Origin: an uncultured Dorea sp. | GTDB taxonomy: Bacteria; Bacillota; Clostridia; Lachnospirales; Lachnospiraceae | Assembly: GCA_910585725.1 (NCBI GenBank) | Contig: CAJUFA010000006.1 | Span: 60,550 to 124,549, forward strand | Length of the DNA stretch: 64,000 bases | Direction of reading: 5' to 3' | Shown: piece by piece, positions 8,439-18,501 of the stretch | Numbering within the stretch: the first letter of the stretch is position 1 | Layout: each line of letters begins with the position of its first letter | Notes under the pieces: generated by a model | What the model was told of the DNA's origin: nothing | Seen by the model: only the letters and a program-made list of their open reading frames with translations | Database searches by the model: none | Program-made: the position numbers and the translations under genes

Positions 8439-10421
8439 ATGACTGAGAAGTTTGAATATCTATCAAAACCGTATACACTTGGTAGTTTAACGATTAAAAA
8501 TCGTTTTGCAGTGGCTCCTATGGGAGTAGGATTCGATAAGAATGAAAAAGGTGAATTTACTGCGAGAGGGATTGAATACTTTGTCGATAGAGCAAAGGGG
8601 GGATTTGGGCTTATTTTTACTGGAGCTTATTCCTGCGATTATGAAATTGATGCCCCTAATTTGTTGGCTCCAAACCCTTTGTTTGATGAGTCCGGGCAGA
8701 TGCATAAATCTGCACAGGATCTTGTACGAAGGATACATTTTTATGGAGCTAAGATCATGCCGCAGATCACAGTTGGTGCAGGCCGTAACTATGAATTTAT
8801 GAAAACCCCAAGCGAATTGCCCGTATTTGGAACAGAAAGTAAAACATCTCAGGCACTAACAGTAGAACAGATACATAGAAAAATAGAACTTTTTGGGCAA
8901 GTCATAAAGAAGCTTCAGGCTGCTGGATTTGATGGTGTTGAGATCCATGCGATGCATTGGGGATATTTACTGGATGAATTTGGAATGTCGTTCACTAATA
9001 GAAGGACGGATGAATATGGTGGGAGTTTAGAAAACCGTCTTCGTTTTGCCAAAGAACTTGTAGAAGAGGCCAAGAAGCAATGCGGTAAAAATTTTCCATG
9101 TGTAATGCGTCTTTCAATGAAATCGTATATGAAGGATTTCAATAAAGGCAGCATAGATGGAAGTGGAGAAGTAGGAAGAGATATTGATGAAGCAGTAGAA
9201 ATTGCAAAACTCTTGGAGAGTTATGGATTTGATGCTCTTAGTGTAGATTGTGGAAGTTATGAGGGATTCTATTATGCCACAGCTCCAATGTATGTCAAGA
9301 GAAACTGGGCGACGGGTATGGCTGCAAGAGTTAAAGAAGCAGTATCTGTTCCGGTTTTGGTTGGAGGCAGAATGAATGACTTTGCGTCTGCAGAGGAAGA
9401 TATCAGGAATGGAAAATATGACGGAATAGCTTTGGGAAGAGCTTCACTTGCTGATCCTAAAATACCTCAGAAAATCATAATGGGAAAATCGGATAAGATA
9501 AGACCTTGTATTGGCTGTAATTATGGTTGTATTCATAATCTTCTTGCTAATGGAGGAAATGCATATTGTGCGGTTAATCCTGAGTTTTTCCACGGAAGCA
9601 AACCTGAACTTGCCACACATTCTAAGAAAGTTGTTGTTATTGGAGGAGGTGTCGCAGGAATGGAAGCCGCGCGTACAGCGGCCTGTCGCGGACATGAGGT
9701 AACGCTATATGAAAAAGCAGCTCAGCTTGGCGGAGCATTATTACTAGCTGGAGCTCATGATTTCAAAATCGAGGTGAAAGAACTTAATGAATGGTATAAA
9801 GGAGAACTTGAAGATAATGGAGTCAAGGTAGTTCTCAATTCTGAAATGACAACGGAACAGATTAAAAAAATTGGTGCAGATGTTGTTATTCTCAGTGTGG
9901 GATCAAACCCGATTATTCCATCATTTATCAAAGGATATGAGCATGAAAAAGCAGTTATGTGCACTGATGTTCTTCAGGGAAAGAAGCAGGTTGGTCAGAA
10001 TGTTGTAATTGTAGGTGGTGGTTTGGTAGGTTGTGAAATGGCTCTTGATTGCATTCGTAACGGTAAAACGGTCACTCTTGTAGAAGCATTAAATGATATT
10101 ATGCAGGGTGGAACACCTGCTCCAAGGGCTAATTACGAATATATGAGAGATACCTTTGAGGCAGAGAATGTTCCTGTTATGCTAAATACAAAGCTTATAG
10201 AGATCAACAATCAAGGAGCGATTGTTTTGAAATCCGATGGTACTTCTGAAACAATATCGGCTGATTCCGTAATCCTTGCTCTCGGATTCCGTCCGTTGCC
10301 CACAATTGCAAGTGAACTGTATGGTGATGGAATAGAAATATATGAGATTGGAGACGGAAAGGGCTGTGCGAATATCTATAATGCGATTTGGGAAGGAAAT
10401 GAAATTGCGCGTGCGATATAG
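8439..10421 (+). CDS. Enoate reductase / NADH:flavin oxidoreductase, BaiCD/FldZ type
   Basis: A 660-residue three-part flavoenzyme. Residues 1-350 form an Old Yellow Enzyme TIM barrel (block NRRTDEYGGSLENR). Cys357, Cys360, Cys364 and Cys377 (RPCIGCNYGC, then AYC) bind a [4Fe-4S] cluster. Two dinucleotide-binding folds follow (VVVIGGGVAG near 395, VVIVGGGLVG near 522). Such enzymes reduce activated C=C bonds (bile acid or steroid enones, cinnamates, 2-enoates, dienoyl-CoA) with NADH via FAD, Fe-S and FMN. It is monocistronic, behind an operator-bearing promoter and its own terminator. No bai or fld genes accompany it, so the substrate is open; a host steroid or plant phenylpropanoid is plausible inference. 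Confidence 0.88.
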   Translation: MTEKFEYLSKPYTLGSLTIKNRFAVAPMGVGFDKNEKGEFTARGIEYFVDRAKGGFGLIFTGAYSCDYEIDAPNLLAPNPLFDESGQMHKSAQDLVRRIHFYGAKIMPQITVGAGRNYEFMKTPSELPVFGTESKTSQALTVEQIHRKIELFGQVIKKLQAAGFDGVEIHAMHWGYLLDEFGMSFTNRRTDEYGGSLENRLRFAKELVEEAKKQCGKNFPCVMRLSMKSYMKDFNKGSIDGSGEVGRDIDEAVEIAKLLESYGFDALSVDCGSYEGFYYATAPMYVKRNWATGMAARVKEAVSVPVLVGGRMNDFASAEEDIRNGKYDGIALGRASLADPKIPQKIIMGKSDKIRPCIGCNYGCIHNLLANGGNAYCAVNPEFFHGSKPELATHSKKVVVIGGGVAGMEAARTAACRGHEVTLYEKAAQLGGALLLAGAHDFKIEVKELNEWYKGELEDNGVKVVLNSEMTTEQIKKIGADVVILSVGSNPIIPSFIKGYEHEKAVMCTDVLQGKKQVGQNVVIVGGGLVGCEMALDCIRNGKTVTLVEALNDIMQGGTPAPRANYEYMRDTFEAENVPVMLNTKLIEINNQGAIVLKSDGTSETISADSVILALGFRPLPTIASELYGDGIEIYEIGDGKGCANIYNAIWEGNEIARAI

Positions 10422-10464
10422 CGAGACGTAGAAAATAGTCAAAATGTAGTAGCGTTTAAGGTAC

Positions 10465-10493
10465 GAAGGGTCGAGAGATCGCCCCTTCTTTTT
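10465..10493 (+). terminator. Terminator of the enoate reductase gene
   Basis: The stem GAAGGG/CCCTTC (10465-10470 with 10483-10488) followed by TTTTT. The remaining stretch up to 10740 is AT-rich; I see no convincing -35/-10 pair for the next operon, although it must start here. Confidence 0.8.
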
Positions 10494-10740
10494 AGAGGCA
10501 AAGGAGAGCATAGAGATGATAATAGCTATAATACGTTTTTGAGATATAAAAATTAGATACTATTACATTAATGGAGAAAAAAAAAGAATAATTTGAGATA
10601 ATATGTCTAAAGATTCCAGTATTGTTTTTAAAAATATGGTCAAAATATTCAACTTTTTTGGTAGAATGACCCTCTTTTTGTTCGAAATAATAGATGTTAG
10701 AATTATAACACTACAAATTATATAGACGGGAGGAAAGAAA

Positions 10741-12030
10741 ATGAAGAAAAAAGTTGTATCAATGTTATTGACAGGAGTGATGGTTTGTGGTCTTGTAACG
10801 GGGTGTGGTGGTTCTAGCAGTAATTCATCTGGAGGAGCGTCTGAGGATACCATTACGGTCATGTGTGTGGGAACAGAAGCAGATGAGTATGTAGCAGGGT
10901 ACGAAAAGATAGCCGAAGATTTTTCTGCTGATAATGAGTATGGAGTAACAGTGAAGATTGATTTCTATGAAAATGAGCAGTATAAGACCAAATTAACCAC
11001 GCTTATGGCTTCTAATGCAGTACCAGATATCTTTTTTACTTGGGAGTTATCTTATCTGGAACCATTTGTTGCGGGAGGAAAAACAGCAGATCTGACACCT
11101 TATCTGGATGAAGATGCTGAATGGAAGAATTCATTTGCAGATGGAACATTAGATTTGGTAAGTTACGATGATAAAACATATGCGATTCCAACACAGAAGT
11201 CCCTTTGTGTTATGTTCTATAACAAAACTATTTTTGAAGATAATAATTTAGAGATTCCGACTACATATGATGAATTTCTGGCAGCTTGCGACACGCTCAA
11301 ATCTAACGGAATCACGCCGATGGCTCTATGCGGAAGCGATGCATGGATTCCGGCACAGTTTGTACAGCAAATTGCAGCAGGAATGGCAGGAGATGATTTG
11401 TTCCAGTCCATTTGCGATGGAAGTGAGAAGTGGAATAATGAGACTAATGTCAAAGCTGCAGAAGAAGTAAAAAAGATGGCTGATAAAGAATATTTTAATA
11501 ATGGATATATTGGAACCAGTCCAGAAGAAGCAAGGGAGATTTTTACTAGTGGTAAAGCAGCTATGTGGTTTATGGGTGCATGGGAAGTAGGGAATCTTAT
11601 GGTATCCGATATAGGAGATTCTATTGGTGTATTTTCGATGCCTGCATTTGATCCGCAGTATAATAACGTTTCTGTGGGGTCTATTGATACAAGTTTTGCA
11701 GTGTCAGAAAATTGCAAAAATAAAGATGCAGCTGTAGCATTTTTGAAATATTGGACACAGGCAGAGAATGAGGGAGCATTACTTTATAATTATGGTAGAA
11801 TTCCAGCAAATAATTTTGAAATTGATGATTCTCAGCTTTCAGAACTACAGGCAGCAGTTATAGAAGCTTCGAATGCACAGGTTGGATTACAGCCATGGTG
11901 GGACAGACAATTTGGTGCAGGAGAAGGAGTGGAGTACAATAATACTTGTGTGGCAGTTCTCGGAGGCGAGGATGCACAGGATGCATTTGATGAGTTACAA
12001 CAGTTTGCGGATGACAATGCAAATCGTTAA
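10741..12030 (+). CDS. ABC transporter sugar-binding lipoprotein (CUT1)
   Basis: A 429-residue extracellular solute-binding protein of the family 1 type. The signal peptide ends in the lipobox LVTGC, with Cys22 as the lipidated residue, followed by a Gly/Ser linker and the two-lobe binding fold. It captures an oligosaccharide and delivers it to the two permeases encoded next. The ribosome site is GGGAGGAAAG. First gene of a seven-gene operon with a two-component system and two GH42 enzymes, so a beta-galactoside or galactan fragment is the expected ligand (inference from neighbours). The operon has no ATPase gene. Confidence 0.92.
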   Translation: MKKKVVSMLLTGVMVCGLVTGCGGSSSNSSGGASEDTITVMCVGTEADEYVAGYEKIAEDFSADNEYGVTVKIDFYENEQYKTKLTTLMASNAVPDIFFTWELSYLEPFVAGGKTADLTPYLDEDAEWKNSFADGTLDLVSYDDKTYAIPTQKSLCVMFYNKTIFEDNNLEIPTTYDEFLAACDTLKSNGITPMALCGSDAWIPAQFVQQIAAGMAGDDLFQSICDGSEKWNNETNVKAAEEVKKMADKEYFNNGYIGTSPEEAREIFTSGKAAMWFMGAWEVGNLMVSDIGDSIGVFSMPAFDPQYNNVSVGSIDTSFAVSENCKNKDAAVAFLKYWTQAENEGALLYNYGRIPANNFEIDDSQLSELQAAVIEASNAQVGLQPWWDRQFGAGEGVEYNNTCVAVLGGEDAQDAFDELQQFADDNANR

Positions 12031-12050
12031 TTTTCAAAAGGAGAAAATCT

Positions 12051-12932
12051 ATGAAAAGAGTATTAGGAGATAAAAAGGCGATTGCTATATTTGTACTTCC
12101 GGCATTTATTATCTATGCTGTTTTTGCATTGATACCAATTGGATATAACATTTATGTCAGTTTCTTGCAAACAGACTTAATGAGTCCAAGTCAGTTTGTA
12201 GGGATTAAGAATTATATTAATCTTTTTCGTGATTCTACTTTTAAGTTAGCCTTGAAAAATAATATATTGATGGTAATCGGCTCGCTAATTGCGCATTTGC
12301 CAATTGCACTATTTTTGGGAAATATCTTGTTTCAAAAAATTAGAGGAAGTCATTTCTTTCAAACGGTATTTTTTCTTCCAAGTGTTATCTGTGGAGTTGC
12401 TGTTGGATTAACTTGGACATTTGTGTATAATTCAGAGTTTGGATTGCTGAACAAGTTTTTTGAGATCATAGGAATGGAAAGTTTGCAACATGTATGGCTT
12501 TCGGACAAGAAGTTAGCATTGTTTTGTATTATTATTGTGGTTATGTGGCAGTTTGTTGGATACCATATGATTATACAATTGGCTGCTATGCGTAATATTT
12601 CAGGAGATATTTATGAAGCAGCAGAAATCGATGGAGCTAGCAAATGGGTACAGTTTAAAGCAATTACATTTCCAATGATAAAACCTATTTTGAAGATTGA
12701 TGCAGTGCTTATTATTACTGGTTCATTGAAATATTATGATTTGATAGCAGTTATGACCGGAGGTGGGCCAAATCATGCTACGGAATTGATGTCTACCTAC
12801 ATGTTCTATCAAGGTTTCCGAACTTTAAAATACGGATATTCTGCCTCAATCGGTGTGGTTCTGTTGTTACTTTGTGTTTGTTCTGTATTTTTATCAAACT
12901 TTGTATTTCGGGAAAGAGAGGTGCAGTCATGA
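12051..12932 (+). CDS. Sugar ABC transporter permease, MalF/UgpA type
   Basis: A 293-residue protein with six hydrophobic segments and the EAA loop (EAAEIDGASKWVQFKAITFPMIKP) that contacts the ATPase. It forms half of the membrane channel for the sugar bound by the upstream lipoprotein. The ribosome site is AAAGGAG. The stop overlaps the next permease start in an ATGA arrangement, so the two subunits are made together. Confidence 0.92.
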   Translation: MKRVLGDKKAIAIFVLPAFIIYAVFALIPIGYNIYVSFLQTDLMSPSQFVGIKNYINLFRDSTFKLALKNNILMVIGSLIAHLPIALFLGNILFQKIRGSHFFQTVFFLPSVICGVAVGLTWTFVYNSEFGLLNKFFEIIGMESLQHVWLSDKKLALFCIIIVVMWQFVGYHMIIQLAAMRNISGDIYEAAEIDGASKWVQFKAITFPMIKPILKIDAVLIITGSLKYYDLIAVMTGGGPNHATELMSTYMFYQGFRTLKYGYSASIGVVLLLLCVCSVFLSNFVFREREVQS

Positions 12933-13765
12933 GATCATCAGCGAAAGATAAAGGAATTTTAACATTGAAATACATTGTACTTATTGCATTTTCAATCTTG
13001 TGTCTGTATCCTTTGGTATGGCTGTTCCTGAGTTCTTTTAAGACGAATTCGGAACTTTATTCTAATCCATGGGGATTGCCTGAGAGTTTTAGTTTAGCAA
13101 ACTATGTGCAAGCAATTACAGAAGGACATATTTTGCAATACTTTATGAATTCTGTCATCATAGCTGTATCGGCAGTGGCAGTATCTGTACTTTTGGGATG
13201 TATGGTTTCTTATGCAATTAGTAGGATGGAATGGAAACTGTCAAAGATTACAATGAGTGTATTTATGCTAGGAATGATGATTCCAGTATATGCAATGGTG
13301 GTCCCGTTGTTTTCTATGTTTAACAAGATGGGGCTTTTAAATACACATTTGGCGGTTATTATCCCGCATATTGCAATATCGTTCCCTATGACAATATTTA
13401 TTTTGACAGGATTTATGGGTTCGATACCAAAAGAGTTAGAGGAAGCAGCGGTAATGGATGGATGTACAATCTATCAAATTTTCTTTAAGATTATTATGCC
13501 GATTTCAAAATCGTCGATTGTAACGGTAGCGGTAGTTACTTTTATTAATATATGGAATGATCTGCTTCTTCCTCAGATCTTCCTGACGGATTCGACCAAA
13601 ATGACGCTCCCAGTAGGGCTGACGGAATTCCAAGGGCAGTATACTACAAATTATGTGGTTGAAATAGCAGCTGTTATTCTTACAATCATACCGAGTATTC
13701 TTGTATATATGGGCTTACATAAAAACATTATGGAAGGTATGGTATCAGGTGCGGTGAAAGGATAA
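12929..13765 (+). CDS. Sugar ABC transporter permease, MalG/UgpE type
   Basis: A 278-residue second channel subunit with six membrane segments and its own EAA loop (EEAAVMDGCTIYQIFFKIIMP). I chose ATG 12929, which overlaps the upstream stop by four bases and has GAGAGG nearby; a longer frame from 12872 would run inside the first permease. It ends with the short tail typical of MalG proteins. The missing ATPase partner is probably the MsmK/UgpC-type protein at 54513. Confidence 0.92.
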   Translation: MRSSAKDKGILTLKYIVLIAFSILCLYPLVWLFLSSFKTNSELYSNPWGLPESFSLANYVQAITEGHILQYFMNSVIIAVSAVAVSVLLGCMVSYAISRMEWKLSKITMSVFMLGMMIPVYAMVVPLFSMFNKMGLLNTHLAVIIPHIAISFPMTIFILTGFMGSIPKELEEAAVMDGCTIYQIFFKIIMPISKSSIVTVAVVTFINIWNDLLLPQIFLTDSTKMTLPVGLTEFQGQYTTNYVVEIAAVILTIIPSILVYMGLHKNIMEGMVSGAVKG

Positions 13766-13778
13766 AACGAGGATCAAG

Positions 13779-14624
13779 ATGAAATTACTGATAGCAGATG
13801 ATGAACAGAAGATAAGAGTTGGTATGGCATCGCTTGACTGGGATTCTATTGGAATCACAGAAGTATCTTTAGCGGTGAATGGAGTAGAGACAAAAAAGCT
13901 TTTGGATCAGGAATCATTTGATATTTTAATTTGTGATATCAAGATGCCGGGATTAACTGGTCTGGAACTGGCTGCTTATGTACAGGAACGTACATTGGAT
14001 ACTGCTGTGATACTGCTGTCAGGATTCTCAGATTTTGAATATGCTCGAACAGCTATGAAACATAATGTCTATGATTATATGTTGAAACCTTTGCGACCCA
14101 AAGATATCTTGGAAACTGTGAAACATGTGATGGAGAATCTGGAGCGGAAACGATATAAGGAAAAAGTGGTTAGGGATTACGAAGTTGCGTTTGCCTCTCC
14201 AGATTTTACTGAACAGATTCGTTGGAATTTTCATGGAATTAACGAACAGATTATGGAAATATTGATGTATCTGTCACAGCATTTTGATGAGGCTATAACA
14301 TTGAGTATACTGGCAGATCAATATTATTTTTCAACAGCGTATTTGTCACGAATGATAAAAAAAGAGACAGGTTATTCTTTCAGTGAGATTTTGCTCAGTA
14401 TTCGATTGGCTGCAGCAGTGAGACTTTTATCTGGGAAACAGCATAAGAATAGTTATATTGCTGATAAAATTGGTTTTAGCGACTATAAATATTTCAGTCA
14501 GGTATTCAAAAAAGTGTTTGGGTGCAAACCGGCAGAATTTCGGAAACAGCAGGATTCTGAGAAAAGATATAGTATCCGGAGCATTCTAGAACTGATAGAG
14601 ACCTCGGATAAAGATTCTATATGA
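13779..14624 (+). CDS. Response regulator, YesN/AraC type
   Basis: A 281-residue protein with an N-terminal receiver, phospho-acceptor Asp53 (ILICDIKMPG), conserved acidic Asp7-Asp8 and a late Lys (YMLKP), then a C-terminal AraC pair of helix-turn-helix motifs. It is shorter than many YesN proteins because the linker is brief. Coupled by ATGA to the kinase gene. By family knowledge it activates the surrounding sugar operon when the kinase senses the sugar or the loaded binding protein. Confidence 0.92.
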   Translation: MKLLIADDEQKIRVGMASLDWDSIGITEVSLAVNGVETKKLLDQESFDILICDIKMPGLTGLELAAYVQERTLDTAVILLSGFSDFEYARTAMKHNVYDYMLKPLRPKDILETVKHVMENLERKRYKEKVVRDYEVAFASPDFTEQIRWNFHGINEQIMEILMYLSQHFDEAITLSILADQYYFSTAYLSRMIKKETGYSFSEILLSIRLAAAVRLLSGKQHKNSYIADKIGFSDYKYFSQVFKKVFGCKPAEFRKQQDSEKRYSIRSILELIETSDKDSI

Positions 14625-14644
14625 TACGCAAAAGAGGAAGTATT

Positions 14645-16363
14645 ATGGAGAAAAAAACTAGTATCCGTGGAAAGATGATGAAAATATTTGCAGTGCTGGT
14701 TATGTTTACTGGAATAATCATAGCAGCGCCGCTTTTCATGTTTTTTTGGCGTGAATATAAATCTGTTCTACGTTCATATTTAAAAGATGTAGATTATCAA
14801 ACGACCAATAGTCTGGAAAATAATATAAAGAAAACAGAGGATTTTAGTTTGAAAATTCTTACTAGTCAAGTAATTCAAAATGCAGTAAATGAAGTCAATA
14901 AAAAGCAGATGAATTATTATGAATTGTTAGAGTATCAGAAGAGGATAGAAAAGGAAATTGCGGTGGATGCACTTTCATCTTCATATGTGGTTTCAGTCAG
15001 TGTAATTACGGATAATGAATGTGAGTTTTCTGTAAAAAAGCATGAGATTGGTGGAACTCAGTTTGGGTTCGTGAAAGAAGAAATTTATGCAGGTAACGGT
15101 TCGCTTCTTTGGACTACATTGAAAACGAAAAATCGCATTTGTGCGGCAAGAGCAATCTTAGATTTAGAAACAATGCAGCCAATTGGATATATTAACATTG
15201 TATATGAAAAGGAGTATCTAACGAATATTTTGACAGATAATTTTGTGGAATATGTAGGAGTATCCTATCTGGTAGATGATGGCGGATATATAATGGCAGC
15301 GTCAGATGAAAAATATACTAGGAAATATTTGGAGAACACACCAGATAAATTAAGAGATAAAGAAGATATCTCGTATGATGTTCTTAGTGGTACAAGATGC
15401 TATTATTATGTAGGAAATCGGATGGAAAATGGGTGGACACTAGTGCAGTTAGCGTCTGTGAAAGAATTTAATAAAACTATGTACTGGATACTTCAGATTA
15501 TCATTATAATTCTTATAATGACACTAGGAGCAGGTGTACTGTTAGTGTGGCTAGCGACTTCGCATATTGCAAAACCAACACGGATATTAGTTGAGAGCAT
15601 GAAGCAGCTTGCAAAAGATGGCAAATACCCACGTGTGCAGATTACTTCTAATGATGAGATAGGATGGATCGGTACAGAATATAACAAAATGGCTGAAAAT
15701 ATAGAAGAAATGATTGAAAAGGTATACAAAATGGAGTTGTCAGAGAAACAGGCAAGACTTGAATATCTTCAGATGCAGATTAATCCTCATTTTTTGTATA
15801 ATGTACTGGATACGATTAGCTGGATGGCTATTGCAGAGGGAAAGCAGGAAATTTCCGAAATGACAATTGCATTGGCGGAATTATTGCGGGCAATTATTAA
15901 AAATGATCACTTTATTACGTTGAGAGAAGAGATGGTGGTCGTTAAGGATTATCTTATGATTCAGAGTGAGCGCTTTGAGGACAAGATATTGGTAAATTAT
16001 GATATTGAAGAGAAAGCCTATGAATATCTGGTACCTAATTTTATCTTACAACCGTTGATTGAAAATGCAATTATCCATGGTCTGGAACCTAAAGTGGGAG
16101 TGGGTAGATTAGGAATACAGATTAAACTGATTCAGGACAGAATGCATTTTATGATAGAAGATGATGGGGTAGGAATGACAGAAACAGAAGTTCATACATT
16201 GAGACAGAGATGTAGTCAGGATAGGGCGGGAAATGCAATTGGATTGATTAATGTGTATAAGCGTTTGATTTTATGCTATGGTGAAGATAGCCGTTTGATT
16301 ATAGAAAGTAAGAAGGATGTAGGAACAAAGATAAGGTTTTCTATCCCTCTTAGACAAATATAG
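14645..16363 (+). CDS. Sensor histidine kinase, YesM type
   Basis: A 572-residue kinase with two membrane spans (about residues 14-37 and 280-303), an extracellular sensor region, a HAMP segment, a His kinase region with phospho-acceptor His382 in QMQINPHFLYN, and a HATPase domain with N and G boxes (LIENAIIHG, DDGVGM). I prefer ATG 14645, preceded by GAGGAAG at 14634-14640; ATG 14621, overlapping the regulator stop, would add eight residues. It pairs with the preceding response regulator and probably senses the galactoside outside the cell. Confidence 0.9.
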   Translation: MEKKTSIRGKMMKIFAVLVMFTGIIIAAPLFMFFWREYKSVLRSYLKDVDYQTTNSLENNIKKTEDFSLKILTSQVIQNAVNEVNKKQMNYYELLEYQKRIEKEIAVDALSSSYVVSVSVITDNECEFSVKKHEIGGTQFGFVKEEIYAGNGSLLWTTLKTKNRICAARAILDLETMQPIGYINIVYEKEYLTNILTDNFVEYVGVSYLVDDGGYIMAASDEKYTRKYLENTPDKLRDKEDISYDVLSGTRCYYYVGNRMENGWTLVQLASVKEFNKTMYWILQIIIIILIMTLGAGVLLVWLATSHIAKPTRILVESMKQLAKDGKYPRVQITSNDEIGWIGTEYNKMAENIEEMIEKVYKMELSEKQARLEYLQMQINPHFLYNVLDTISWMAIAEGKQEISEMTIALAELLRAIIKNDHFITLREEMVVVKDYLMIQSERFEDKILVNYDIEEKAYEYLVPNFILQPLIENAIIHGLEPKVGVGRLGIQIKLIQDRMHFMIEDDGVGMTETEVHTLRQRCSQDRAGNAIGLINVYKRLILCYGEDSRLIIESKKDVGTKIRFSIPLRQI

Positions 16364-16386
16364 TAAAAGGAAAGTGAGAAAGATAT

Positions 16387-18453
16387 ATGAGAAAGCAACA
16401 AAATTTTCAATGGAAGACTATATCATTAGGCACTTGTTATTATCCAGAACATTGGGATCGGAGTTTGTGGAGAGAGGATTTAGAGCGAATGAAAGCAATC
16501 GGTATTGAGACAATTCGGATTGGAGAATTCGCATGGAGTAAGGTAGAACCAAGGGAAGGGGAATTTGTTTACGATTTTTTTGATGAATTTATGGAAACGG
16601 TTCGGAGGACGGATATGAAAGTGATTTTCGGTACACCTACGGCTACGCCGCCAGCATGGTTGACTGAAAAATATCCGGAAGTGCTTAACTGTCGTATGGA
16701 TGGAGTGAAATATCGTCATGGCATGCGTAGGCATTACAATTATAATTCATTAGTATATCAGAAATTCAGTAAACGAATTGTGGAAAAATTTGCAAGTCAT
16801 TATGCAGCTCATCCGAATGTTATTGGCTGGCAGATTGATAATGAACTCAATTGTGAAGTGGATGTGTTTTATTCGGAAAGCGATGTTGTTGCGTTTCGTG
16901 AGTATTTGAAGAAAAAATACAAAACGCTTGAAAATTTGAATCAAGAGTTAGGGATGGTATTCTGGAATCAGGAATATACGGCATGGGATGAAATCTATGT
17001 GCCGCGTACAACGGTTCAGGATTCTTCGAATCCCCATTTGACGTTGGAGTATATTAGATTTATATCGGATAGCACAATTGCTTTTTGTAAGATGCAGAGT
17101 GATATCATCAGAAAATATAAGAAACCAGGAGATTTTATTACAACAAATGGAATGTTTAATCATATTGATAACCATAAGATGTTAGATGAAGCCCTAGATG
17201 TATATACATATGATTCTTATCCCAATTTTGCATATTGTCTTATTGAGGATCCGCTGCATAGCCGGGATTTGAATGATAGAAAATGGAGTAATTCGCTGTC
17301 TAGAGTACGTTCAATTTGTCCGCATTTTGGAATTATGGAGCAACAATCTGGAGCAAATGGTTGGAATACTCGTATAGAAGCACCGGCACCTAAGCCGGGG
17401 CAGATGACACTTTGGGCTATGCAAAGTATTGCGCATGGAGCAGATTATATTAGTTTCTTCCGCTGGCGTACATGTACAGTTGGAACAGAAATATATTGGC
17501 ATGGAATTTTGGATTATGATAATAGAGATAACCGAAAGCTTAAGGAAATTAGTACACTTTATAATCAGGTACAGTTAATACGGGATCTCGCAGGTGCTGA
17601 ATATCAGGCAAGTTTTGGAATTTTGGAAGATTATGATAATTTGTGGGATGCAGATGTGGATGTATGGCACAGACGGATAGAAAAAATAAGTAAGCAAGAG
17701 ATATTTGTGGCAGCCCAGTTAAATCATACGCCAATGGATTATGTGTTGTTGTCTGATAATACTGAGTATGAAGAACTGAAAAAATATCCGGTTTTGATCT
17801 ACCCACATGGATTGATCTTGACAGAGAGAAGATCGGTACTTTTAAAAACATATGTGGAGGAAGGCGGATGCCTGATTATCGGTGCTCGTACTGGCTTGAA
17901 AGAAAAACATGGAAGATGTGTGATGAAGCCGATACCGGGAGTGATGGCAGATTTGACTGGCACAACAGTAGAAGAATCAACTTTTGTAGGGGCTATAGAT
18001 ATGCCGGTATGTATGGAATGGAATGGTTTAAGGGTTGATACAGGGATATTTAATGATATTTTAAAGATTGACAACGAAAATGCGAAAGTATTGGCACGGT
18101 ATGCTTCAAATTATTATGGAGGAAAGCCAGCACTCGTGGAACATGTAGTGGGAAATGGGAAGGTACTTCATTTTGGTGGAACATTTACCAGAGATACGGT
18201 AAAGATGTTGCTTAGCTATGTGGGTATTATGGAACCCTATGAAAAATATATGGAAATTCCATTGGAATGCGAATTATGCGTTAGGAAGAAGAATGAGGAA
18301 ACTTATTTCTTTATATTGAATTATTCATCACAGAAACAAGAAATTTATCTTAAACAAGAAATGTTGGATATTAATTCGGGAAAGAATGTAAAAGGAAAAA
18401 ATACCTTGAACGAGTATGAAGTAAGAGTATACAAAGTCGTTGGCAAAATTTAA
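16387..18453 (+). CDS. Beta-galactosidase, glycoside hydrolase family 42
   Basis: A 688-residue cytoplasmic GH42 enzyme. Acid/base Glu153 lies in WQIDNELN and nucleophile Glu318 in GIMEQQSG. An (alpha/beta)8 barrel is followed by a trimerisation domain and a C-terminal beta domain. It cleaves terminal beta-galactosyl units from imported galacto-oligosaccharides. No signal peptide. The start is ATG 16387 with AAAGGAAAG upstream, 23 bases after the kinase gene. A second, divergent GH42 follows, suggesting different linkages or chain lengths. Confidence 0.93.
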   Translation: MRKQQNFQWKTISLGTCYYPEHWDRSLWREDLERMKAIGIETIRIGEFAWSKVEPREGEFVYDFFDEFMETVRRTDMKVIFGTPTATPPAWLTEKYPEVLNCRMDGVKYRHGMRRHYNYNSLVYQKFSKRIVEKFASHYAAHPNVIGWQIDNELNCEVDVFYSESDVVAFREYLKKKYKTLENLNQELGMVFWNQEYTAWDEIYVPRTTVQDSSNPHLTLEYIRFISDSTIAFCKMQSDIIRKYKKPGDFITTNGMFNHIDNHKMLDEALDVYTYDSYPNFAYCLIEDPLHSRDLNDRKWSNSLSRVRSICPHFGIMEQQSGANGWNTRIEAPAPKPGQMTLWAMQSIAHGADYISFFRWRTCTVGTEIYWHGILDYDNRDNRKLKEISTLYNQVQLIRDLAGAEYQASFGILEDYDNLWDADVDVWHRRIEKISKQEIFVAAQLNHTPMDYVLLSDNTEYEELKKYPVLIYPHGLILTERRSVLLKTYVEEGGCLIIGARTGLKEKHGRCVMKPIPGVMADLTGTTVEESTFVGAIDMPVCMEWNGLRVDTGIFNDILKIDNENAKVLARYASNYYGGKPALVEHVVGNGKVLHFGGTFTRDTVKMLLSYVGIMEPYEKYMEIPLECELCVRKKNEETYFFILNYSSQKQEIYLKQEMLDINSGKNVKGKNTLNEYEVRVYKVVGKI

Positions 18454-18501
18454 TTGTCTGGTGATAAATGAAAGAATTAATTTTTAGATGGAGGTATGTC
18501 G

